DNA from: Deltaproteobacteria bacterium
GTDB lineage: Bacteria > Desulfobacterota_B > Binatia > UBA9968
Assembly: GCA_030620935.1 (NCBI GenBank)
Contig: JAUXIP010000052.1
Span: 1-9,503, forward strand
Reading direction: 5' to 3'
DNA length: 9,503 nt
The notes under the pieces are model-generated. The model made no database searches. It saw only the letters and a list, made by a program, of their open reading frames with translations, and was not told the origin of the DNA. Made by a program: the position numbers and the translations under genes. Of this stretch, positions 1-5,151 are shown in pieces (the first letter of the stretch is position 1; each line of letters begins with the position of its first letter).

Positions 1-423
1 AGAGCCCTCTAAGGGGTCGCTGAGAATTACTTTTGCGCCGAATGCCGCAATGATGTATTTGCGTTCGGCGCTTGCGTTGGAAGGCATCACCAACTCGACC
101 GGGTGTTCCAGGACCGCTCCAACCATCGCCAAGGCGATGCCGGTATTCCCTGAAGTCGAGTCAATAATCGTGTTGCCTTTTTCTAGTTGCCCCGAGTGGA
201 TCCCTTCCCGAACCATTTTTAGGACGGGCCGGTCTTTGACCGAACCACCCGGATTAAAGCCTTCCAGCTTGGCAAAGATCCGGACTCCGGCGGAGAGACC
301 TTGGGCGATCTTGCGAATCTCTAAGAGAGGGGTGTCTCCGATCAGTTCCAGAACGGAGGCCACTTTCTGGAGTTCACGAGGTTGCTCGGCTACAACCCGT
401 GGAGCGGCGACCAGTTTCACCAT
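1..423 (-). CDS. cysM: CysM/CysK-type PLP-dependent cysteine synthase, N-terminal part (runs off the window)
   Basis: The N-terminal 141 residues are present; the frame is still open at base 1, so the C-terminal half lies outside the window. It belongs to fold-type II PLP enzymes that replace the activating group of O-acetyl- or O-phospho-serine with sulfide or a sulfur donor. The diagnostic pieces are GDTPLL (29-34), NPGGSVKDRP (57-66) with K63 as the PLP lysine, and the phosphate/substrate loop STSGNTGIALAM (89-100). The SxKDRP form and the following MPxNxSxERK stretch (113-122) resemble from memory the CysM that uses the CysO thiocarboxylate in Mycobacterium tuberculosis better than housekeeping CysK. 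About 20 extra residues precede the usual start. The ATG at 423 is the only start codon visible upstream in frame and has no clear Shine-Dalgarno; it lies 28 nt after the cysO stop, so reinitiation or coupling is plausible. It is the last visible gene of the SAM-riboswitch operon. Acceptor specificity cannot be read from this fragment. Confidence 0.9.
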   Translation of the reverse strand, partial: MVKLVAAPRVVAEQPRELQKVASVLELIGDTPLLEIRKIAQGLSAGVRIFAKLEGFNPGGSVKDRPVLKMVREGIHSGQLEKGNTIIDSTSGNTGIALAMVGAVLEHPVELVMPSNASAERKYIIAAFGAKVILSDPLEGS

Positions 424-451
424 AAGAAAAAGATAAAAGAGAAGAAGGACG

Positions 452-730
452 TTACAGTCCTCCGGCGATGGCCGGGACGATCGAAATATCGTCCCCGTCC
501 TTCAAAGAGGTTTCGAGGTCCTGGAGAAAGCGTATGTCATCTCCGTTGACATAAACGTTGACAAACCTACGGACCTTGCCCTTCTCGTCACAAATCCGTT
601 CTTTGATCCCGGGAAATTGGCCTTCCAGATCTTCGACCAGGGCCCGCACCGTATTGCCTTGAGCGTCGACCTCTCCGGCTCCGTTGGTAAACTTGCGAAG
701 CGGTGTAGGGACACGGACGCGCACCATCAT
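452..730 (-). CDS. cysO: CysO/MoaD/ThiS-family sulfur carrier protein ending in Gly-Gly-Leu
   Basis: A 92-residue beta-grasp (ubiquitin-like) sulfur carrier. In this family the C-terminal Gly-Gly is adenylated by an E1 enzyme and converted to a thiocarboxylate that delivers sulfur. The sequence matches CysO-type carriers in pattern: MVRVRVPTPLRKF at the start, LVEDLEGQFPGIKERI (31-46), RRFVNVYVNGDDIRF (54-68), and the tail SIVPAIAGG (83-91). One extra Leu (92) follows the Gly-Gly, so the carrier should need trimming before activation; JAMM-type peptidases do this in known CysO, HcyS and PdtH systems. I chose the ATG at 730 because AGGAGG lies 7 nt upstream at 738-743; a second ATG follows immediately at 727. 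A longer frame reaching a TTG at 871 adds residues unlike the family. Its neighbours moeB-like and cysM-like fit the expected activation and acceptor partners. Confidence 0.93.
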   Translation of the reverse strand: MMVRVRVPTPLRKFTNGAGEVDAQGNTVRALVEDLEGQFPGIKERICDEKGKVRRFVNVYVNGDDIRFLQDLETSLKDGDDISIVPAIAGGL

Positions 731-763
731 AAACAGTCCTCCTCTCCCGTTTAAACAACCCCT

Positions 764-792
764 TTTATAAACTTTCCCGATGAACCTTTCAA
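764..792 (-). promoter_or_regulatory. Internal sigma70-like promoter upstream of cysO
   Basis: Reading the minus strand, TTGAAA (787-792) and TATAAA (764-769) are separated by exactly 17 nt. They lie in the 142-nt gap between the threonine-synthase-like gene and cysO, 34 nt upstream of the cysO start. If active, this would let cysO-cysM be expressed independently of the SAM riboswitch. Judged by consensus match only. Confidence 0.55.
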
Positions 793-872
793 GGTGTCGT
801 ACGGTTATGCGAGAGCCGCAAAGGTCCGGTTGCAGATATTGTCCCTTTGGGAAGGCCCTGCGCGCCGGCAAT

Positions 873-2141
873 TTAGATTTCGCCGGCTATGGCTTTTCCG
901 GGAGTCGGCTGGGTAAGCTGAAGGTATAATTCATCAAAGGTTTTAAGATTTGCGTTGATGGTAAATGGCTTCTCCACACTTTGAGCCACCACCTCAAGAG
1001 TTTTATAGCCGTTCCCTGTAATGCTGATAACGATGGATTCGTCGCGGGGGATTCTCCCTTGTTGAATGAGTTTTTTAGTCACGGCTACTTCGGTGCCTCC
1101 TGCCGGCTCGGTAAAGATCCCTTCTGTTCGCGCGAGAAGTTTAATCCCGTCCAGGATTTCTTCATCGGTGACACTTTCGCCCCATCCGCCCGACTCTCGC
1201 ACGGCTTGAAGGACATAGTAACCGTCGGCCGGATTTCCGATGGCGATCGAGGAAGCAATCGTATGGGGTTTCACCGGGGTGATAAGATCAGTTCCTTTCT
1301 TCAGCGCTTGAATTATCGGGGCACAGCCGGTTGCCTGCGCCGCGTAAATCTTGCACTCGTCTTCCTGAATCAAACCCATCTGCATAAGCTCTTTAAAACC
1401 TTTAGCGATTTTGGGCAAAATGGTCCCGCCTGCCGAGGCCACCACAATATGGCGCGGCAGCTTCCATCCCAACTGTTCGGCGATCTCGAAGGCATGAGTT
1501 TTAGCCCCTTCGGCGTAGTAGGGTCTGAGATTGACGTTGACGAAGGCCCAGCCGTATTTATCTCCGATCTCACTGCAGAGCCGATTGACGTCATCATAGT
1601 TCCCTTTGATCGAGATGGTGCGGGGACCGTAGATGGCCGAGCCGATGATCTTTCCCTGTTCCAGGCCGTCCGGAATAAAGACATAGCAGATGAGGCCGGC
1701 TCGAGCGGCATGCGCGGCAACCGCATTGGCAAGGTTTCCCGTAGAGGCGCACGAGACCGTGTCGAACCCGAATTCGATAGCCTTGGATATGGCTACTGAA
1801 ACCACACGGTCCTTGTAGGAGAAAGAAGGGTGATTGACCGAGTCGTCTTTGAGGTAAAGCTCTTTTACTCCGAGGGCCTCCGCCAACCTGTCGGCGCGGA
1901 TAAGAGGAGTGAAGCCTGAATAAAATCCCGCTTTGGGTTCTCCGTCGATCGGCAAAAGTTCTCGATAGCGCCAGAGATTTCTCGGTCGCGAGAGAATGGC
2001 TTCCCGAGTAAGGGTTTTTTTAATCTGGTCGTAATCGTAAACCACCTCCAAAGGACCAAAACAAGTCTCGCACACGTGCAGAGGCTCTTTGGGGTAATCT
2101 TGGCCGCATTCGCGGCACCTCAGTCCTGTCACAAGACTCAT
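873..2141 (-). CDS. thrC: Threonine synthase-like PLP enzyme with N-terminal zinc ribbon
   Basis: A 422-residue fold-type II PLP enzyme of the threonine synthase family, which normally converts O-phosphohomoserine and water to threonine and phosphate. Residues 9-27 form a four-cysteine zinc ribbon (C9, C12, C24, C27), as in many bacterial ThrC proteins. The PLP lysine is K110 in SFSYKDR (106-112), where many family members have GSFKDR. STGNLANAVAAHAA (133-146) is the phosphate-binding loop, IAIGNPADGYYVLQA (299-313) and TGNGYKT (375-381) are further family blocks. About 40 residues extend past the last core motif. The ATG at 2141 is preceded by AAGGAAGGA and lies 18 nt after the stop of the E1-like gene. 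Being inside a SAM-riboswitch operon between an E1 enzyme and a sulfur carrier is unusual for plain threonine synthesis. It could make threonine, or use a sulfur donor on O-phosphohomoserine to give homocysteine; sequence alone cannot decide. Confidence 0.88.
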   Translation of the reverse strand: MSLVTGLRCRECGQDYPKEPLHVCETCFGPLEVVYDYDQIKKTLTREAILSRPRNLWRYRELLPIDGEPKAGFYSGFTPLIRADRLAEALGVKELYLKDDSVNHPSFSYKDRVVSVAISKAIEFGFDTVSCASTGNLANAVAAHAARAGLICYVFIPDGLEQGKIIGSAIYGPRTISIKGNYDDVNRLCSEIGDKYGWAFVNVNLRPYYAEGAKTHAFEIAEQLGWKLPRHIVVASAGGTILPKIAKGFKELMQMGLIQEDECKIYAAQATGCAPIIQALKKGTDLITPVKPHTIASSIAIGNPADGYYVLQAVRESGGWGESVTDEEILDGIKLLARTEGIFTEPAGGTEVAVTKKLIQQGRIPRDESIVISITGNGYKTLEVVAQSVEKPFTINANLKTFDELYLQLTQPTPGKAIAGEI

Positions 2142-2159
2142 GGGTTCGTCCTTCCTTTG

Positions 2160-2954
2160 CTATACCGACGTGGCGAGCTTGGACTCTCTCGCTCCAGTCG
2201 CTCCACAGGCAATGCACTCCGGGTCTTTTCTCACCTCAATGGCGCGGAAACTGAGTGTCCTAGCGTCGTACTTTAGTAACCGGTCAACGAGGAGATCTTC
2301 TTCCATTCCAATAAAATATTTAATGGCCTCCGTGGCCTGAATCGAACCTAGGGTTCCTGCAATGACGCCCAGAATGCCTGCCTGCTGGCAGTTTAGGACT
2401 TCGCCCGGAACCGGGGGATCTCTAAAGAGGCATCGGTAGCACGCACTCTTTCCGGGAATCACGGTCATGGTCTGACCCTGCAAACGCATGATCCCGGCGT
2501 GAGAGAAAGGTTTTCCTAAACTCACTGCTACGTCATTGACCAGGAACTTGGTGTCAAAATTGTCGCTTCCATCAATAATGAAATCGTAGTTGGAAAAGAT
2601 CTCAGCCGCATTTTCGCTGTCGAGGCGTACCGCATAGGTTTGGATCCTTGTCTCTGGATTGAGCCGATTCAGTTTTTCTTTCGCCGAGTCTACTTTTTCT
2701 CGCCCTAGATCCAAGACAGAGTGAAGGATCTGTCGATGGAGGTTAGAAAGCTCCACACGGTCGCTGTCTATGAGGCCGAGGGCGCCGACTCCCGCGGCGG
2801 CCAGATAAAGCGCCGCGGGACAACCCAAGCCGCCCGCTCCAACGATCAAAACGCGTCCCTGGAGCAAACGGATTTGTCCTTTTCCCCCAAGGTCAGGGAC
2901 CATGATTTGACGGCTATAGCGGTCAATCTGCTCGGTTGTGAGACGAGTGGTCAT
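2160..2954 (-). CDS. moeB: HesA/MoeB/ThiF-family E1-like adenylyltransferase
   Basis: A 264-residue E1-like enzyme that adenylates the C-terminal glycine of ubiquitin-like sulfur carriers. Motifs in order: RYSRQI (12-17) giving the Arg finger, the ATP-binding GAGGLG (39-44), LIDSDRVELSNLHRQ (61-75), DGSDNF (128-133), and two CxxC pairs for structural zinc (C172/C175 and C247/C250). NCQQAGILG (188-196) marks the family's conserved cysteine loop. Length fits MoeB/ThiF without the C-terminal rhodanese domain that MoeZ- and MOCS3-type proteins carry, so the sulfur donor must come from elsewhere. The start at 2954 lies just after the leader terminator's U tract, with only a weak GGA ribosome site. 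It is the first gene of the operon, and its likely client is the CysO-like carrier. MoeB, ThiF and CysO activators are hard to separate by sequence, so the symbol is by family. Confidence 0.9.
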   Translation of the reverse strand: MTTRLTTEQIDRYSRQIMVPDLGGKGQIRLLQGRVLIVGAGGLGCPAALYLAAAGVGALGLIDSDRVELSNLHRQILHSVLDLGREKVDSAKEKLNRLNPETRIQTYAVRLDSENAAEIFSNYDFIIDGSDNFDTKFLVNDVAVSLGKPFSHAGIMRLQGQTMTVIPGKSACYRCLFRDPPVPGEVLNCQQAGILGVIAGTLGSIQATEAIKYFIGMEEDLLVDRLLKYDARTLSFRAIEVRKDPECIACGATGARESKLATSV

Positions 2955-2963
2955 TTAAGGTCC

Positions 2964-2998
2964 AAAAAAAAACCTCTTCCTCACGATAAGAAGAGGTT
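2964..2998 (-). terminator. Intrinsic terminator of the SAM riboswitch expression platform
   Basis: On the minus strand AACCTCTTC (2998-2990) pairs perfectly with GAAGAGGTT (2979-2971) around a 10-nt loop, and a run of nine U residues follows (2972-2964). It ends about 10 nt before the start codon of the first gene. The competing antiterminator is visible: the 3' strand of P1 plus downstream bases (3016-3005) can pair with 2996-2985, which includes part of the terminator stem and the loop, over 12 positions with one mismatch and one G-U pair. Confidence 0.93.
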
Positions 2999-3007
2999 TT
3001 ACGACCT

Positions 3008-3123
3008 CACCTTATCTCTCCCCTTTTTTAGGGGTGGGAGTTAGCACCAGCGTTCCAACTTAAAAATGGAACCGGTTGCTGTGGCTTCGAAGGGCCAATC
3101 CCTCCACCACTCTGGATAAGGTG
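3008..3123 (-). promoter_or_regulatory. SAM-I (S-box) riboswitch aptamer
   Basis: The minus strand carries the S-box core: AGAGTGGTGGAGGGA followed by TGGCCCTTCGAAGCC and CAGCAACCGGTTCC. Helix P1 is a perfect 9-bp pairing of CACCTTATC (3123-3115) with GATAAGGTG (3016-3008). P2 begins at GTGG and closes at CCAC, P3 is GGTTCCA with TTGGAAC, and P4 is CTCCCACCCC with GGGGAGAG. This class binds S-adenosylmethionine; binding stabilises P1, which releases the terminator downstream and stops transcription. It therefore should switch off the operon when SAM is plentiful. Confidence 0.97.
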
Positions 3124-3143
3124 TCCCAGATATGTTGGCAAAA

Positions 3144-3172
3144 ATCCTAACGTACTCCACCCCAAGTGTCAA
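3144..3172 (-). promoter_or_regulatory. Sigma70-like promoter of the sulfur operon
   Basis: On the minus strand a perfect -35 box TTGACA (3167-3172) and TAGGAT (3144-3149) are separated by exactly 17 nt. Transcription would start near 3137, about 14 nt before riboswitch helix P1, which is the expected arrangement. Confidence 0.85.
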
Positions 3173-3195
3173 GGGCTCTTTGATAAGGTTAGGCG

Positions 3196-3219
3196 TTAAA
3201 TTTACTTCGCAAAATTTAA
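3196..3219. repeat. AT-rich perfect inverted repeat between divergent promoters
   Basis: TTAAATTT (3196-3203) and AAATTTAA (3212-3219) are perfect inverted copies separated by 8 nt. The element ends 2 nt before the -35 box of the plus-strand promoter, at roughly -61 to -38 from its predicted start, where an UP element or an activator site would lie. It is also upstream of the minus-strand promoter. Confidence 0.5.
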
Positions 3220-3221
3220 TC

Positions 3222-3250
3222 TTGTCACGACAATCCGGCTAGCGTAGGAT
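3222..3250 (+). promoter_or_regulatory. Sigma70-like promoter of the SGNH hydrolase gene
   Basis: TTGTCA (3222-3227) and TAGGAT (3245-3250) are spaced by 17 nt and would start transcription near 3257, just before the hydrolase gene. The -10 sequence is the same as in the divergent operon promoter. Confidence 0.7.
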
Positions 3251-3279
3251 CGAACAAAAAGGGGTAATGCTTCGGTTTA

Positions 3280-3936
3280 ATGATCCGAAAACTTCTCTGT
3301 GTTTTCTTCCTCATCGGGCTGATCTTTGTCGCATGTAGGCGAAGCGACGATTATAGCTTTGTACGTAACCTCGATTCTCGTGGAGAAAGCCTCATCTGTT
3401 TTGGGGATAGCCTGACCGAAGGAGTTGGGGCTAGAAAGGGAGAGGATTATCCATCCCTTTTAGCACGGGAACTCGCGCGACCGGTTCTCAATGCGGGAAA
3501 AAGAGGCAACACGTCCAGAGACGGGCTTTCTCGGGTAGAGCGGGATGTGCTGGAGCGCAACCCTCGTTTGGTTATTGTTCTGTTCGGCGGCAACGATTTT
3601 TTGCGCCGAGTCCCTCTCGCTGAGACAAGAAAGAATCTTGAGGAGATCGTTCGAGGTATCCAGGAGAGAGGAGCCATGGTCGTTCTGGTCGGGATGAAGC
3701 TCGGTCTCTTTGCCGATGAATATGGGTCTGCGTACAAAGAAATCACCAAAAAGCTTGGAGCCCTATTCATCCCGGATATTCTCGACGGCATCCTCTCCGA
3801 CCCGAGGCTGAAGAGCGATTCGATCCACCCCAATAGTGACGGTTATCGGTTGATGGCGGAGCGGATTTCAAAGCACGTCGGGCCTCTTTTGCGTGAGGCT
3901 GATCGGAGAAAAGGCCGCGGCACTTCAACGTTATGA
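3280..3936 (+). CDS. SGNH/GDSL-family hydrolase (TesA-like esterase), probably a lipoprotein
   Basis: A 218-residue secreted or membrane-anchored serine esterase of the SGNH fold, similar to the arylesterase/lysophospholipase L1 (TesA) group. Residues 1-19 form a signal peptide with a hydrophobic core and end in FVAC; C19 could be a lipidated cysteine, although Phe at -3 makes the lipobox imperfect. The catalytic blocks are visible: FGDSLTEG (41-48) with nucleophile S44, G76 in GKRGNT, GGND (103-106) with N105, and DSIHPN (180-185) with D180 and H183. The natural substrate (lysophospholipid, acyl-CoA or other ester) cannot be inferred. The start at 3280 has only a distant AAGGGG, but the ATG at 3267 is in a different frame that closes quickly. 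It is divergent from the sulfur operon and its stop codon lies inside a strong palindrome. Confidence 0.9.
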   Translation: MIRKLLCVFFLIGLIFVACRRSDDYSFVRNLDSRGESLICFGDSLTEGVGARKGEDYPSLLARELARPVLNAGKRGNTSRDGLSRVERDVLERNPRLVIVLFGGNDFLRRVPLAETRKNLEEIVRGIQERGAMVVLVGMKLGLFADEYGSAYKEITKKLGALFIPDILDGILSDPRLKSDSIHPNSDGYRLMAERISKHVGPLLREADRRKGRGTSTL

Positions 3937-3950
3937 TTTGGATCATAACG
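3929..3950. repeat. 22-bp palindrome spanning the SGNH hydrolase stop codon (FNR-box-like core)
   Basis: CGTTATGAT (3929-3937) and ATCATAACG (3942-3950) are perfect inverted copies around TTGG. No T run follows, so it is not a normal intrinsic terminator. The core TGAT-N4-ATCA has the geometry of FNR/CRP-family sites (consensus TTGAT-N4-ATCAA), differing at the outer base. It lies about 90 bp upstream of the SDR gene. It may be a regulatory site or an mRNA 3'-end hairpin. Confidence 0.5.
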
Positions 3951-3985
3951 GCGATGAGTGCTAGCCCTCGATCGACAGTCTGTGA

Positions 3986-4020
3986 TGATTTTTCCTCGTG
4001 CCACGAATAATATAGGCTAG
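3986..4020 (+). repeat. 35-bp dispersed element, copy 1
   Basis: This segment aligns without gaps to 6604-6638, with 27 of 35 bases identical; seven of the eight differences are transitions. It begins with TTTTTCCTCGTG (3989-4000, after TGA) and ends in GGCTAG. Inside is the short inverted repeat TCGTG-C-CACGA. It lies immediately upstream of the SDR gene's ribosome site. Confidence 0.6.
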
Positions 4021-4038
4021 GAAAGGTAGAAAGTTAAT

Positions 4039-4770
4039 ATGGAAAGAGTCTTAGAAGGTAAAGTGGCGCTGATCACCGGCGGTAGTCGTGGGATCGGTAA
4101 GGCCATAGCGATGGCCTATGCTCGGGCGGGGGCGAGGATTTTTATCTGTGGGCGGAAGGAAGTGGATTTGGAGGGGGCGGCACAAGAGCTCCGGTCCATC
4201 GGCGGTGAAGTGGAGTGGTGTGCCGTTGATCTGTCGAAGGCGAAAGAAGTGAAACGTCTTGCGGATGAATTGCGCCGTCACTACGGTACGGCCCATATTC
4301 TGGTCAACAATGCCAGCATCCTTGGCCCTCGCGAACCGATTATGCGCTATCCTCTGGCATCCTGGGAAGAGGTCTTAAAGGTAAACCTCACGGCGATCTT
4401 TCTTTTAAGCAAGGAAATTCTAGGAATGATGATCCCACAAAGAGAAGGGTCTATCATTAATCTTTCCTCGGGCGTGGGGCGAGTCGGTAAAGCGAGGTGG
4501 GGGGCCTATGCCGCCTCCAAGTTCGGCGTGGAGGGTCTTACTCAGCTTTTGGCAGACGAGGTTAAGGAATGGAATATTCGGGTCAATGCCGTTAATCCGG
4601 GGCCGACCAGAACGGTAATGCGGGCTGAGGCCTATCCTGACGAAGATCCCTTGACCCTCCCAACACCCGACGAGATTACAAAGGTGTTTCTCTATCTGGC
4701 ATCGATTGATTCCAAAGCGGTGACCGGGAAATCCTTTGATGCGCGAGATTGGTTCCGTAAGCCCAATTGA
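4039..4770 (+). CDS. Short-chain dehydrogenase/reductase (FabG/YciK-like), NAD(P)H-dependent
   Basis: A 243-residue classical SDR with a Rossmann fold. The cofactor motif is TGGSRGIG (13-20), NNAS lies at 90-93, and the catalytic tetrad is N116, S144, Y157 and K161 (YAASK, 157-161), with the usual PGPT after the catalytic helix (187-190). R17 in the glycine motif and R39 after the second strand favour NADP(H). The C-terminal end, VTGKSFDARDWF (228-239), resembles YciK-like and uncharacterised SDRs more than FabG, where DGG is typical, so a 3-oxoacyl-ACP reductase role should not be assumed. AGGAAAGG is about 12 nt upstream. It heads a co-directional set of redox genes; the next gene starts 56 nt later. 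Substrate unknown. Confidence 0.88.
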   Translation: MERVLEGKVALITGGSRGIGKAIAMAYARAGARIFICGRKEVDLEGAAQELRSIGGEVEWCAVDLSKAKEVKRLADELRRHYGTAHILVNNASILGPREPIMRYPLASWEEVLKVNLTAIFLLSKEILGMMIPQREGSIINLSSGVGRVGKARWGAYAASKFGVEGLTQLLADEVKEWNIRVNAVNPGPTRTVMRAEAYPDEDPLTLPTPDEITKVFLYLASIDSKAVTGKSFDARDWFRKPN

Positions 4771-4826
4771 CGGAGAAATGCTTTTCTAATAAAAGTAATG
4801 TCTGAAATCAGCGGGAGGTCTTAAGT

Positions 4827-5087
4827 ATGAAAAATACTTACTGGGTTGCGATTGTAGCGGTAGCGCTGATCATCGGAGTATTGGTGGGTTACGGAATGTG
4901 GGGGTCCGAGGCGGCGAGATTGCCGGAATTGGAACGTGAGGTTGAGGCCCTCCAAGACCAGATGGTTGAATCGAAGAAAAAAGTCACGGATCTCGAATCC
5001 AATTTGGGAAAAGTGATCAACGAAAAGCTCAACGTAGAAAAAGAGATCGCCCAACTTAAGGAATCTCTAGCAAAAACCCCAAAGTGA
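4827..5087 (+). CDS. Small membrane-anchored coiled-coil protein, function unknown
   Basis: An 86-residue protein. Residues 5-25 form one hydrophobic transmembrane segment with little before it, and residues 32-82 are highly charged with leucine/valine at heptad spacing, as expected for a long coiled coil. The likely topology is a membrane anchor with a rod projecting to one side, most probably the periplasm. GGGAGG lies 8 nt before the ATG, a strong ribosome site. No enzyme motif or cysteine is present. It sits between the SDR and the selenocysteine-type peroxiredoxin gene. I do not recognise the family. Possible roles are scaffold or envelope spacer, but nothing here shows which. Confidence 0.8.
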   Translation: MKNTYWVAIVAVALIIGVLVGYGMWGSEAARLPELEREVEALQDQMVESKKKVTDLESNLGKVINEKLNVEKEIAQLKESLAKTPK

Positions 5088-5151
5088 TGTCGTTGGTATT
5101 CCCGGATGAGCGGTGACCGAAACGTTGTGTTGATGGGTTAGAGGCCTCTCG

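Noticed and set aside
452..871. A 139-residue version of the CysO-like protein starting at TTG 871
   Set aside because: The first 47 residues do not resemble the family, overlap the promoter at 764-792, and the internal ATG at 730 has an ideal AGGAGG 7 nt upstream.
981..1799. A long plus-strand frame (272 residues) inside the threonine-synthase-like gene
   Set aside because: It lies opposite a gene with clear family motifs and has no recognisable domain; it is a shadow of the minus-strand codon bias.
3989..4013. A sigma54 (-24/-12) promoter on the minus strand of the repeat, from TGGCACG
   Set aside because: The -24 half is good, but the required GC of the TTGC element is missing at the correct spacing (AAAAT instead), and copy 2 has lost the TGGCAC sequence.
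4779..4795. A terminator between the SDR gene and the coiled-coil gene (CTTTT-CTAAT-AAAAG)
   Set aside because: Only a 5-bp AT-rich stem and no T run; too weak to end transcription.
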